Origin: Melampsora larici-populina 98AG31
Lineage: Eukaryota > Basidiomycota > Pucciniomycetes > Pucciniales > Melampsoraceae
DNA: 64,000 nucleotides
Direction of reading: 5' to 3'
Assembly: GCF_000204055.1 (NCBI RefSeq)
Contig: NW_006768779.1
Span: 83,308-147,307, forward strand
Shown here: positions 32,488-42,914 of the stretch, in pieces
How positions within the stretch are numbered: the first letter of the stretch is position 1
Layout of the letters: every line of letters begins with the position of its first letter
Program-made: the position numbers and the translations under genes
The notes under the pieces: model-generated
What the model was told of the DNA's origin: nothing
The model's input: the letters and a program-made list of their open reading frames with translations, nothing else
Databases searched by the model: none

Positions 32488-34731
32488 TTACTTTTGTAAT
32501 CCTGTCCCTAACGGTGCACCCTCCTCCTCTTCTCGCTCGACGTAAGGCTTCACTTTTGAGATGTGAAAAACGGGATGTCGTTTGTCGCCTTCTGGGAGAT
32601 CGAGTTCAACATCTTGGCCATGATTAAAACTCTTGAGCACGCGATATGGTCCTTCAAACTTTTCTTTCAGCTTATGAACTCCTCCTGTATGTTTGCCTCG
32701 CCAGTCCGCCGAATTTAGAAGCACCCACGAGTCAGTGGTTAGCGGTTCAGTTTGTTTAACTCGCTTGTTATGTTGCAGAGCTTGTTGAATTTGGCTTTTC
32801 CACAAGGCGTCCTTCGTGTCGGCCCACGAGTCTTCTCTCATGCTGAGCCATTTAGTCATCGCCAGAGGGTCCCCATCAGATGATGCGTGTGTTGTCAGCT
32901 TCCTTTGGGGCCTACCAAGTACCAGGTCAAACGGAGATTTCCCCGTGGAGATGTTGACGGCTCCGTTGATGGCGTATTCGACTGCCGGGAGAGCCTCAAG
33001 CCACTTGCCTTGACGCTTTGTCGCGAAGGTGCGTAGGATTTGACCAACGGTACGGTTCGTTCGTTCACTCCGGCCATCAGCTTGAGGATGGAATGCTGTA
33101 GACATGTGAAAACTGGGGCCCAGCTTCTTCATAAGGGCCTTCCAGAAATTTGAGGTCCAAGTTTTGTCTCGGTCACTTATGATTGAGACCGGCGCACCAA
33201 ATGTACCTACCCAACCCGAGAAGAGTCGGGATGCTGTTTTCTCCGCCGTGTCTGTCTGTCCACAAGGGATAAGTCTCGTGAATCCGGACAGTTGACAGGT
33301 GATGGTGAGGAGCATGTCGTAATTGTTGACTTTGGGTAAAGGACCTACAAAGTCCATCGCTAAACAGTCGAGAGGAGTGGTAGGTATGGTTGGTGTCAAC
33401 ATTCGACCCGCCGGCGCCGAGGTAGGTGTCTTGATTCGTTGACAGACGTCACAAGATTGTACAAAATTCTCAATCTGCTTCGCCATCTTTGGCCAAAAGA
33501 AATCACGCCGTAAATCGGTGACTGTTTTGAGGTATCCTAAGTGTCCTAGCCTTGTATGAGCTTCTTCAATGAGTTCCAGTCGCAGTCCTCCTCCTCCTGG
33601 AATGTAAAGTCGTCCATCGATGAACAGCAGATTGTCTGATATAATACATTCTTCTCTCAAAGGTAGTACTGAGGTCACCGCTCCATAGAACTTGTTGTCC
33701 GCGTACCCTGCTTGAATCCGTGTCTTCACACTCGGTGATAACCTCGGACCTGCTTCAATTAGAGTCGCGATGCAATCAATACCTTCCGGGGATGCTTCAT
33801 CTTCCTCAATCTCCTTCCGCAATAACGCATCAGCTACCGTGTTCTCCTCTCCCTTAATATACTTGAACTCCACATCATAATCCGCTAAAAATTTGATCCA
33901 CCTCGCCTGACGTCTACTCAGAGTCTTTTGTCGCATGAGATACGTCAAAGAGTGGTGATCACTCATAACATTGACTTTCATGCCTAATAGGAGCATTTGC
34001 CACTTATTCAGCGCATGGATGACTTCTAAGAGCTCCTGCTCGTGCACAGGGTAGTTGCGTTCGGCAGGTGTCATTTGACGTGACTCGTAAGCAATTGGTG
34101 AAGCTAGTTTCCACTCCTTCCCTTGAAATAAAGCAGCACCTAATCCTGAACCACTCGCGTCCGTGAATACCCACAGGGGGTCTTCAGAGTCAAAGTCGAT
34201 GTTCTTCAGGTGAGGTAGAGACGTCATGAGTTTCTTGATGTTGTTAAATGCCTCGTCTTCTCCTTTCCCCCAGCGAAATCTGCTGGGGTCCAGTTTACTG
34301 CTTGTCAATGGTGTAAGCTTGTTAACGTAATTCTGAAGTCCCCAAATAAACTTCTTCATCCACTGAACTGTCCCGAGAAATTTCTTGATGCCTCTTGCTG
34401 ACTTTGGCGTCTTCCAATTGAGAACTTGGGAAACTTTCTCATCATCTACTCTGATTCCTTCAGCTGATATCCAATGACCTAAGAACTTGATTTCACTCCT
34501 GAATAGCTTCGTCTTCTTTCGGCTGCAGTATAAGTTTGCTTCTCTTAATTTCTGAAGTACTTGATGTGTGTTCTTGATATGTTCTTCTTCGGAGTTAGAA
34601 AACACAACAATATCGTCCAAGTAAACGACACAAATTGTGTTTAGCAAATCTCCTAGTGCTTCTTCGAGTTGTCCTTGGTGTGTGCTGGGTGCATTTGTTA
34701 AGCCCATAGGCATCACGCACCATTCGTACAA
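32488..34731 (-). CDS. Gypsy RT, RNase H and integrase (747-codon frame)
   Basis: Continues RT with LYEWCVMPMGLTNAPS; active site YLDD (VVYLDDIVVFS, about residue 38); RNase H with VFTDASGSGLGAALF (about 190) and TPAERNYPVHEQELL; an HHCC integrase finger (HTRLGHLGYL...CDVCQR, about 395-435); and an integrase core with catalytic residues in LAMDFVG (about 460), IISDRDKTW (about 518) and DGRSERTNRT (about 555). The C-terminal part (VHKLKEKFEGPYRVLKSF, VFHISKVKPYV) is the usual GPY/F module; no chromodomain is seen. The first Met is internal; translation must come from the upstream frame. No premature stop. Confidence 0.9.
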   Translation of the reverse strand: MYEWCVMPMGLTNAPSTHQGQLEEALGDLLNTICVVYLDDIVVFSNSEEEHIKNTHQVLQKLREANLYCSRKKTKLFRSEIKFLGHWISAEGIRVDDEKVSQVLNWKTPKSARGIKKFLGTVQWMKKFIWGLQNYVNKLTPLTSSKLDPSRFRWGKGEDEAFNNIKKLMTSLPHLKNIDFDSEDPLWVFTDASGSGLGAALFQGKEWKLASPIAYESRQMTPAERNYPVHEQELLEVIHALNKWQMLLLGMKVNVMSDHHSLTYLMRQKTLSRRQARWIKFLADYDVEFKYIKGEENTVADALLRKEIEEDEASPEGIDCIATLIEAGPRLSPSVKTRIQAGYADNKFYGAVTSVLPLREECIISDNLLFIDGRLYIPGGGGLRLELIEEAHTRLGHLGYLKTVTDLRRDFFWPKMAKQIENFVQSCDVCQRIKTPTSAPAGRMLTPTIPTTPLDCLAMDFVGPLPKVNNYDMLLTITCQLSGFTRLIPCGQTDTAEKTASRLFSGWVGTFGAPVSIISDRDKTWTSNFWKALMKKLGPSFHMSTAFHPQADGRSERTNRTVGQILRTFATKRQGKWLEALPAVEYAINGAVNISTGKSPFDLVLGRPQRKLTTHASSDGDPLAMTKWLSMREDSWADTKDALWKSQIQQALQHNKRVKQTEPLTTDSWVLLNSADWRGKHTGGVHKLKEKFEGPYRVLKSFNHGQDVELDLPEGDKRHPVFHISKVKPYVEREEEEGAPLGTGLQK

Positions 34732-37319
34732 ACCACTGGGAGGTGGACCGCCATAAGTGGGATATCTGCTTCTCTCATCCTTGTTTGGAAGAAAGCATTC
34801 GTAAGGTCGATGATTGAAAAAAACTTCCCACTGGCTACCAGTCTGACCAACTTGTCCACGTTAGGCAACGAAGCACGGTCCCTCACAGTCAGACTGTTCA
34901 AGATGCGGTAGTCGCATACCCATCTTGGAAGTTTGTTAGGGTCCTTCTTTGGTATAATCAGACTCGGTGATGCATATTGACTGGTAGAGCATCTGATTCG
35001 TCCGGCTGCTAAATGCTGATCTGTAAGACATTGCCACACCTTCAAATGCTTCAAGGGATATCGATATTGTTTTTCGTTGATAACTGCATCCGGGTCTTTC
35101 AGCACTATCTTATGCCTAATTTTTGAGCTCTCCTTCTGCAACTTCTCCGGGAATGAGCCATCAATGAATAAGCCTTTCTCTTCCGCTTCATCCGATACTG
35201 CTGGTATGTCCACAGGAAAAAGGTCACTGAACTCCTCAATCATCTCCTTCTCTAATTTTTCACCTCTCTCCATCATGAACAACTGACTGGCCTTCAATTT
35301 TGGTGACACCTCTTCTACTTTACTCACTTCATCTTGCCACTTCTCTCGTGTTACTTTCTTCGGCTCACTAACTCTCATCAAGTTCTCACACTGTTCTCTC
35401 TCTCTCATTTGGTTTAAAACTCTGAAATCTTGTATTCTCATTCCACTCCGTTCACATATAATCGCTCTTTGATTGACAGACACAGAAAATTGAAAGATTT
35501 TAAAAAACGGAGTGCCCAGAATCATGTCGAATTCTCCTCCCACCTCCCCTATCTTGAAGTAAGTTCGGTCGAATTTCCTCCCTGACGTTTCATCGACAAG
35601 GTTCGCAATGGTGAAGTGTGTCAATAGTGGTGGTGGAGAGTCTGTCGAGACTGCCAGGCCCAGTTGTGTTGGCCGGACCAGTTGGCGTTGATTGAGCTTA
35701 AGCGTACGGGCTGCATGGTCGGTTAAGAAGTTGATTTCAGCCCCCGGGTCAGCCAGAGCACGCATTCGTTTGCCATTACACATGAATTCTAGAATGACAC
35801 GAGGAGTCTTGGAATCGGTGACGCACCCTTCTCCTTCCTCCTGCTCCAACTCTTTGTCCAAGGCTTGTAAGGCGGCAACGGAAGCTTGATCTAGTTCGGG
35901 GAACTCTTCAGCCGCTGCTGCCTTGGCGTAAGATGTAGATGATCGGCCTGCTGGAGGCTGGGTAGCTCGTCCTGCCGGTTGAGTTGTTGCTGGCGGTGAA
36001 GATCGCGCTCTTGGAGGTACGTAATTCGCTGGCTTAGGTGGTGCTACATATCCTGGCGGGAAGTTGACTCTTTGCTTGACATACGGTCCTTTGCAGGCCC
36101 GATACTCGCTCCCACAGTATCCCTTACAAAAGTGACAAATACCTAAAAGATCGCGATAGGAATCGATCTTCCACGCAAACTCTTCGTTGCTTAGTCTCGG
36201 AGCTGAGTTCCTAACTGGGGCATTGGACGTGATTGCTCGAGTTGACGCAAAATGGCTTGGTTGTGCCACGGTGCGGGACTTCTTACTGATGATATGCGAC
36301 GCCGTGAGCGATTTGTACAAGGTTTCGACTTGGCTTTCAAATAGGTGGTAAGTGAACTCTTTGTCGGCTTTAGTGTACCCCCAAAGTTTTGTTGCTGCCT
36401 TGAGTTCTTCTAACATGCCAAATTTGACAAACTTGGCCAACTGATAATCATCGAGCTTAACGTCGTCAAAATTGATTAAGTTTTGAATAGTGCAAGCCCT
36501 CGTGCTATAGGTTTTGAAGTCTTCATAGGCTGACATTTGTAGATGTTGTGCTTTTTCATACAGCTTGTCCATCCAGTCGTTGGGTAAGCACACTGCGAAG
36601 AGTATCTTGATAAACGCATGCCAAGATCCTTTGATAAACTTTTTCAAACCACCTTCGTAAAAGGCATGGGCGTTTGGCTCGGCCAGATAACTACCGATTA
36701 AGATGATTCGGTCTTCATACATGACCACTCCCTTCGTACAATAGAATGTCTTGAGGGAGGAGAACCAGGTGAGGAACGCCTCAACATCATGATAAGGTCC
36801 TTTAAAAACTGGACCGTCGGATGTTCTGAATTTGGTGAGATCGATGCTGCCTTCATCCCTTGACACTAAGGTCGCTGCGTCCAACGGGGTACTAGTCTGA
36901 TTTTCGGCTAGCTTCAAGACAACGTCTTCTAACCTCTCCATACGCTTGTTGCTCGCTAGTTGAGATTCTAGGACCAGTCGGACCAGATCCGGCATAGATT
37001 TGTCGTCTGGTGTCGAAGAACCCGGATTACTCATCTCGAGAGGCGGTTCTTTCCGTCTAAAAGTTTGTAAGTACGGCAGTGGTGTTTTGAACGGCGCAAG
37101 AGTATCAGTTCGAGGTCTAGATGGTGTTATCGGGAGGTCTGGCGGTTGAGTTGGCGGAGGGTCTGTTACGAATGGCACTGTTGTATTGTCTGGGTCTGGC
37201 GTTGTCTGGATGTCTTGCTTTGCAATACGACTGGCTTTTCGAGCTGCACTGATGATCGATTCAGGGTCTGGCAAAGGTCCTGTTTGACCTGTCTGGCTTC
37301 TTGATTGTCTAGTATTCAT
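34713..37319 (-). CDS. Gypsy Gag-protease and N-terminal reverse transcriptase (868 aa)
   Basis: Residues about 140-370 are a retrotransposon Gag region (FKGPYHDVEAFLTWFSSLKT; ANAHAFYEGGLKKFI style helices). Near 393 a Cys-rich stretch (CHFCKGYCGSEYRACKG) stands where a zinc knuckle is expected but is atypical. Near 520-540 is the protease (ALADPGAEINFLTDHAA), with Asp-Pro-Gly in place of the usual Asp-Ser/Thr-Gly, followed by MILGTPFF. The C-terminus is the start of RT: PRWVCDYRILNSLT and SIIDLTNAFFQTRM. The frame ends at 34713 because of a single-base shift near 34737; the next ORF continues RT. Confidence 0.85.
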   Translation of the reverse strand: MNTRQSRSQTGQTGPLPDPESIISAARKASRIAKQDIQTTPDPDNTTVPFVTDPPPTQPPDLPITPSRPRTDTLAPFKTPLPYLQTFRRKEPPLEMSNPGSSTPDDKSMPDLVRLVLESQLASNKRMERLEDVVLKLAENQTSTPLDAATLVSRDEGSIDLTKFRTSDGPVFKGPYHDVEAFLTWFSSLKTFYCTKGVVMYEDRIILIGSYLAEPNAHAFYEGGLKKFIKGSWHAFIKILFAVCLPNDWMDKLYEKAQHLQMSAYEDFKTYSTRACTIQNLINFDDVKLDDYQLAKFVKFGMLEELKAATKLWGYTKADKEFTYHLFESQVETLYKSLTASHIISKKSRTVAQPSHFASTRAITSNAPVRNSAPRLSNEEFAWKIDSYRDLLGICHFCKGYCGSEYRACKGPYVKQRVNFPPGYVAPPKPANYVPPRARSSPPATTQPAGRATQPPAGRSSTSYAKAAAAEEFPELDQASVAALQALDKELEQEEGEGCVTDSKTPRVILEFMCNGKRMRALADPGAEINFLTDHAARTLKLNQRQLVRPTQLGLAVSTDSPPPLLTHFTIANLVDETSGRKFDRTYFKIGEVGGEFDMILGTPFFKIFQFSVSVNQRAIICERSGMRIQDFRVLNQMREREQCENLMRVSEPKKVTREKWQDEVSKVEEVSPKLKASQLFMMERGEKLEKEMIEEFSDLFPVDIPAVSDEAEEKGLFIDGSFPEKLQKESSKIRHKIVLKDPDAVINEKQYRYPLKHLKVWQCLTDQHLAAGRIRCSTSQYASPSLIIPKKDPNKLPRWVCDYRILNSLTVRDRASLPNVDKLVRLVASGKFFSIIDLTNAFFQTRMREADIPLMAVHLPVVCTNGA

Positions 37320-37510
37320 GCAAAGAAAAAGGAAGAAAATTCAAACGACCGTAGGCCGGGGGTTCTCCAATTGGTGGAGAACCAAGAAGGTGTAGTTGAG
37401 TTGATTTGGATTGACTAAAATTGAACGCGAGGTGTACGGGGTAGTGTCATACAGCTGCGCCAGTGATCGTCGTCGGCGTTTTGGATGTTTCGCGTTTGAG
37501 AAAAAAAAAC

Positions 37511-37696
37511 TGTAAGGTTTGGGATCTCAAACCTTCACTGAATTGCGACGGGACGCTGTCAAGGACAGCGGGACGGTTTCTAGAACCCAAGTGACTTTTA
37601 TTATTTCAAATCAATAGGAAAACCAATAGAATCTGAAGTATTAATTATTAAATACTTTAGTATTTGTATGTATGTGTAATGACCATAGGTCTTACA
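37511..37696 (-). repeat. Gypsy 5' LTR (186 bp)
   Basis: Shares TGTAAGGTTTGGGATCTCAA and the TTATTATTTCAAATC and AAGTATTAATTATTAA blocks with the 3' LTR, with few differences. It lacks the middle 194 bp found in the other LTR. Confidence 0.85.
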
Positions 37697-38797
37697 TGCA
37701 CTTGCCGCCTTGTGCCTTTGATGCTGAAAGTTGCCATCGAGGCACACAATCATATCAGGCTCGCAAGCCTCGGTAGTGGACACAGGGGACCAAAACACCG
37801 CGGGCAGTTTTCCGCGAGCCGTTCTATTTCAGAAAGCTGAAGGATATCCAATTCTTTATATCGTACCATAGTGACAAGTGTTCAATAGGCGTCGTAAGCT
37901 GCACTGAAAGGAGCTCGCCAGTCGCGAGGCTTTGAGTGTTGGAGTCAGTGTTGTGTCATTAAATCTCATTTAAATGAGTGATAGGCCACATCTCACCTGT
38001 TGACTCTTGGCGGTTAGTATGAGAGGATTATGAGCATCAAGATACTTGTCCAAAGCACGAACAAAGGCCTGCGTACGGACTGCACTGTGTTTCCATATGC
38101 AATAGAATAGACGCAGCAAGCGTATTGAAAAAGCTGTTCTTGGATGAATTGGCGAGCCTCCGATGTATCCCATCTCAACCAATTGGACTGGATCAGAATT
38201 GCATTCACAAAATTCGATTTTTACCTTTTTGCGGGCTGGAGATAAGAGTGGACCTTGAATATTGATCAAAACAAGGTATAATATAATCAGAGACTTACTC
38301 AAGATGTCCACCAGGTCCACCCAAACATATCTCTTGCGACTTTGATAACATATACATTCTCCTTTATGGTTGGAGTCCCACTTCAAGATATCACCCCATT
38401 CTGAGGTTAGTTGACGACCACACAAGAAGAACGGTAGCATTTTTTCACATTGGTTAAGCCATTGTTTTTGCTTTTCTAAACGTTTTGCATCATATTGAGC
38501 CCTAGCAATGCGCTCCAGAAGTTCAACCTCGTCTTTGTCCATTGCGTTGAAATGAGGTTCTGGTGGATGATCATCAAATTCGTCTTCCTTGTCCATAGGA
38601 ATATTGACCCATTCTGGTCGATATTAAACAGGTAGCCTTGGGTTGCCAGCGTTCCCTTGAAAAAAGGCTTGAGAGGCTTGGTCAGCTTGAGCTCGATTTT
38701 TGGCCTGCTGGGCAAGAAATGCTTCCTGCAGAGGGGTTGCTGGCTTGTGTTTCCGGCGAAGTCTGTTCAAACGGCGAGCATATGGGTTGGGAGCCAT
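37697..38797 (-). pseudogene. KDZ transposase, N-terminal CxC1 part (split by Gypsy)
   Basis: Start MAPNPYARRLNRLRRKHKPA at 38797. A basic N-terminus is followed by EYRPEWVNI-like sequence after an in-frame TAA near 38617, then a helical stretch (NQCEKMLPFFLCGRQLTS). Then comes the CxC1 cysteine cluster: CICYQSRKRYVWVDL, CECNSDPVQLVEMGYIGG, SPIHPRTAFSIRLLRLF, ALDKYLDAHNPLIL (38340-38020). CxC domains are the known N-terminal partner of KDZ transposases. A second TGA (37882-37884, TTGA) lies between SAAYDAY and TLVTMVRYKELD, then RLAENCPRCFG and, after a one-base shift, PDMIVCLDGNFQHQRH. At 37701 the frame meets the target duplication and resumes at 31816. Confidence 0.75.
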
Positions 38798-39902
38798 CTG
38801 AAACAAAAGAGAGTGTTACATATTAGCATAAGACATTGTATGTAGAGTACAAAGAAGGAAAACCACACATGTCACCCATGTGTGTCACATATAGGACCTA
38901 CAATACCCTTTGGTATCTTGTGACATTTGCAATACAAGCTTTGTCCTATCAACTGGAATAAGGACGTTGGATACTTCACCACCTTCTGGATATGGTGTCG
39001 GTATAGGTTTGTTTTGCTCTTTGAGCAATTATAATCCAAATCTTAATTATAATATATTCGAGACAACTAACTGTTGATTAAAGGTTTGTTTTGATCAGCG
39101 CCATTGAGTAATGCAATGCAGTTTTCAAACTGGATTATATCTGATTTGAGAAAACTAACTGTTAAGTGATAGGACTGATTCTTAGGCATCCAGCTCAAGT
39201 CTAATGTTAGGCGTAAAGATTTGTTCAAATCTTTAGGTGAGGTGATTGTTTCGAAAAAACAGTTTATGATCAACCATCGGTCCTGTTGGCCAAAAATCTG
39301 AATAATCTTAAGTAATGAGTAACAGAAGTCAGACAAAATGTTTGGTTTGTTAATTTAACTGTGATTATGATTAAACCTATTGATGAACTAACGTACGCAC
39401 ATCCACAATTGAGCAAAAGCCTGGTGTAACATCTTTTGACTTATATCTAAACCAGGTAATTTATCTTGTAGAGTAACTATTAGAATGTAACATCTTCCAA
39501 CTTATATCAAATTCGGGTAAATTATATTATAGAGTAACTATTAGAAAATGATGATATTGCATCAGTATCTTCCTTCATTTCAATCATTTGATGATTTTGA
39601 TGTACATTTGAATAACATGAAGTTGGTAGAGAGTAACTGTTGCAGTTATGATGATGCTTTTGTGTCCTTGTAGTACGTATTTCTGTTGATAATTGACTAT
39701 TGAATAGTTAGAAGACCTACAATCCATTCAAAAATTCATTGACCTTAGTGCTTGTTTACTTGATGAACGGTTGTATTCTGTCATAAATGTGACAGTGAAA
39801 AGTAAATATCTAGATTCTAGCACTAATAATTTTATAGATAGTGACCTAAAATCCACTCAAATAAACATTGAACTGTGTCCTTGTTCCAAGATGATACCAA
39901 AA
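38798..39902. other. Intergenic AT-rich DNA
   Basis: Upstream flank of the KDZ gene. Contains a direct repeat-like pair around 39425-39545 (GTAACATCTT(T/C)(T/C)(A/G)ACTTATATC followed by GAGTAACTATTAGAA). A minus-strand ORF at 39067-39336 (89 aa) shows no recognisable domain and is not called as a gene. No KDZ terminal repeat was identified. Confidence 0.4.
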
Positions 39903-41769
39903 CACTGCATCCACCACCTCCCTTCTTGACGTCGAGAAGGGTAGAATGTCTTCATTTGATTTGACTTTGTTTCAACTTTATTTTGAGTCAGTTCCACTAC
40001 TGAGTATCCCACTCAGCCTAGACTGAGAGATCCATGAGTGATTGATCAGAAGCCATTGAGCCTCAGGATATTCCTCAGACCTTGGATTCTCTGCCTCAGG
40101 ATATTCCTCAGACCTTAGATTCACTGCCTCAGAATAATGTCAGACCTTCAGACTTGCTTTGTTTTACATCTATATGATTCCTTCATTTTGTTTCACTATA
40201 ATCCAACCCTTTTGATTGACGCACGAACTCAAGTTCAAGTCCATCAACTCTATTTCATCACACTAAAATGCAACTACATACATATGGACTTTAGAAGATA
40301 TCTGTAATTCTCTTGTTTAAAGGAAGTTCATGATGAGAACAGACCCAGTTGACCCAGTTGAATTTTTGGCGGTAATCGAGCGTAAGTGGGTCTACTGGGT
40401 CAGGGGTTCAGGTTTTAGACCCAAATACCCACCTTGGTTGACCCAACTACGCACATCACTGTCTACCCATCTTCAAATGCCAACCTGCACCCGCTGTCGC
40501 GACGCGCTGGCCTACTCGAAGGCTTTTTTCGCACTTCAGGTTGACTCACTGGCAAACCACAACCATCAATCACGCACAACTCATGGTGACCTTGCGGCAA
40601 TATCAATCAATCATCGGTCTCACAAAGCACTCCTAACCCCAGAATCAATTCAAAACTCCCCATTAGTTTGAATCCCAATCTCACTGCTGGTGTCAAACTC
40701 GGTCAACTTCAATCAAGTCAGAGGCTCAGAGTCGATTTCACTTCCTTTGTTTTCCTTCTCATTTTTACCTTCACCAACACTTTTGAGTGAGTGCTCTAAA
40801 TTTAATATAATCAGGCATTGAAGAAGTTGATAGACTGATATAATGATGTCTTACCAGTAAGCTGTTTCATACAATCAATTCTTGTTTCCCTAGTCTCAGT
40901 ACTCCTGTATTTGTACTAGGTCTGTGCATATGTTCCGAAGTACTTGTGACAACTTTGTCCTAGCAGTCAGCTGATGAATCGATCTTTTCTGCTCTAATAG
41001 AATGGTTGATCTTACTCTTACTCTTTGGTAACACCCTTGAAGCCTATTATAAACTCAAGACACGAGTGCTTATCACCCATGTGGAGATCCCATCAACCCC
41101 TCAACAAAGTCATGATAACATTTCTACTCCGCAATCCCTTAGGAATTCCTTCCCAAATGTGAGTGACAGTCAAATTTCAAATATATTGATATCTTGTTGT
41201 GATGTCTTACTTTTATCCTATGCTCTAGGTCACCAGTTGCGCCTCCAATCAAGCATCATAGCTCTCCAGCGTTCTAACATCAAGAGCATAACAAAAAGAA
41301 CCTTACTATTACTACCAGAACCATCCTCTTACAAAAAAAATGGTCCACATTCATTCTGACCCAGGACCCTCTAGCCAATCCGTTATCTGAAACTACTGGT
41401 TGAGTCTACAAACAACATAATCTCGAACCCAATAGCAATAACCTACCTTCATTACCCAACGCAAGTCAAAACCTTCATTCCTCTTCTCATTCGCCGAATG
41501 TTCGTCAACCACACAAGCTTCAACTAAGTCAGTCCGTTCGCAAGGTTTTTAACCCAAACACACTTCATTGTTTGCTCAAAGAGACCCTCGGATAAAAGTT
41601 CATATTGTTCATTACTAGACTCTAACTTACCGCACTCTATCTCTTGTCTTCAAGTGGTGTTGATATAATTGACGTGCACTTTACTGTTTATTCAGATTTG
41701 TAGATTTTAGCTACCAGATCAAAAACTCAAATGTCAGCATGGATTCATGGAAAATGAAAGAAACAGATG
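39903..41769. other. Left non-coding part of the TIR element
   Basis: Contains a 33-bp tandem repeat, three units at 40061, 40094 and 40127 (CCTCAGGATATTCCTCAGAC). There is a small cluster of GACCCAGTTGACCCAG/TGGGTCTACTGGGTC inverted motifs at about 40344-40450, which looks like a short MITE. Plus-strand ORFs at 40330-40671 and 41006-41359 show no recognisable domain. Confidence 0.45.
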
Positions 41770-42914
41770 TGACAAACCTTTTCAAGTTTATTGTTCACCA
41801 ATCTGTGTAATGCAATCACTGCTCAAATTAAACTGGAAAGATACAACACCAAGAGTTGGTCCTTAGTGACAATTGTCAAGGGTCTTGAGCGATCAAGAAC
41901 TAGGCTTGTCAGATCCTTGGCTCCTGCTGCAATATATGTTAGACTGCTCATCGAGTCGTCACCATTGAGAGATTTCTCGACAGGATCAGATTGTAAGGTG
42001 GTGATTGGGCTTAGATCAGTAATTGGGAGTAGGTCGAAGATATCTTGAAGGTTGTAAATGATCTGATGGTCTACAGGCAACTCATTGTTGATCACGCCTT
42101 GCAGATAATCACTGATCTCAGATAGTCTAGCTTGGAGTCCTCAAAGCAAGTTGAGTCAATCGGTGACTCGAATAGAGAGCGTGCCGGTAGAAATATCTCT
42201 GATATTCCTTAAAAGATGTTCCACACCGATTGAAGGGACATGCAGTAGGAACTCGCGTATGACTGACGCCCCAGCTAGCTCTGCCAGTCTCTATCAGAGA
42301 CCGTAAATATGGTGCAGGGGTCATTAGATGAGGTTGGGAGCGTTCATGAGTTGGAATAAGTTTGGTTCTGGCAAATCGGGAACTGGTAAAACTGGGTCAA
42401 AAGGCGGATTGGGAAATAAAGAAAACAGTTTGTCGGCCCATAATCCATCACCTGTTTGCCGCAGAGAAAAGTCGGTGTGAAAAAACATGACGAGCTTGTT
42501 AGTTCCTGTTGTCTTGTATGTCCTTTGGAAAAGTAGCTGAGAACAAAGACTCTGTAAGGATATCATTACTAACCGACAATTAAAACCACTCGACTGGCAA
42601 GAGGCAGCACATCATCTTGGGAAGCGGCAGGTTCTCCTTCGATCGGGTCCAATATACATTGGCAACGTTGAGGGATGTCACAAGGTCTTGGCCTGATAGT
42701 ACACCTACCACTCGCTTTCTTCCGCCTTTGGCTACACGAGCTGCATGGTCTTTTACAGAGAGGAGGACAAGAGGATGGATGATGACCTAAGTTTGTTGTT
42801 TGAACAAAGAATTAATGAGTTTGATTGATCAAATGATGAATAGTTTCAAAATGACATTGACTTACTTGAGTGGTACTCAAAGCTACCATTTCTTCACTTG
42901 TAGCAGCTACCATT
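41770..42914 (-). pseudogene. RPN8: RPN8 (26S proteasome regulatory subunit) pseudogene
   Basis: Start MVAATSEEMVALSTTQ at 42914, a GTAAGT...CTTAG intron (about 42866-42788), then the N-terminal MPN segment VIIHPLVLLSVKDHAARVAK and GRKRVVGVLSGQD. The central MPN part is missing or replaced by unrelated sequence (42600-42260). The C-terminal half is clear: IGVEHLLRNIRD, SEISDYLQGVINNELPVDHQ and IIYNLQDIFDLLP, then TKDQLLVLYLSSLI-stop-AVIALHRLVNNKL. RPN8 is a non-catalytic MPN scaffold of the proteasome lid. Three TGA codons interrupt it (42156-42158, 42141-42143, 41823-41825), all TTGA; the last sits at an Arg conserved in RPN8. The retained intron argues against retrotransposition of mRNA. 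The live gene must be elsewhere. Confidence 0.7.

Larger units (their letters stand above)
31817..37696 (-). mobile_element. Ty3/Gypsy LTR retrotransposon, nearly intact
   Basis: LTRs at 31817-32196 (3') and 37511-37696 (5'), with TGTAAG...CTTACA ends on the plus strand, flanked by a perfect 5-bp duplication TGCAC (31812-31816 and 37697-37701). The internal region carries Gag-protease-RT and RT-RNase H-integrase frames separated by one frameshift. A purine tract (minus-strand AGGAGGGGAGAC) lies next to the 3' LTR. Between the 5' LTR and Gag no TGG-type primer-binding site is obvious; the LTR is followed by GTTTTTTTTT. The element is inserted in the KDZ transposase coding sequence. Confidence 0.9.

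Noticed and set aside
39067..39336. 89-aa minus-strand ORF
   Set aside because: No domain, no intron context, AT-rich surroundings; chance ORF is likely.
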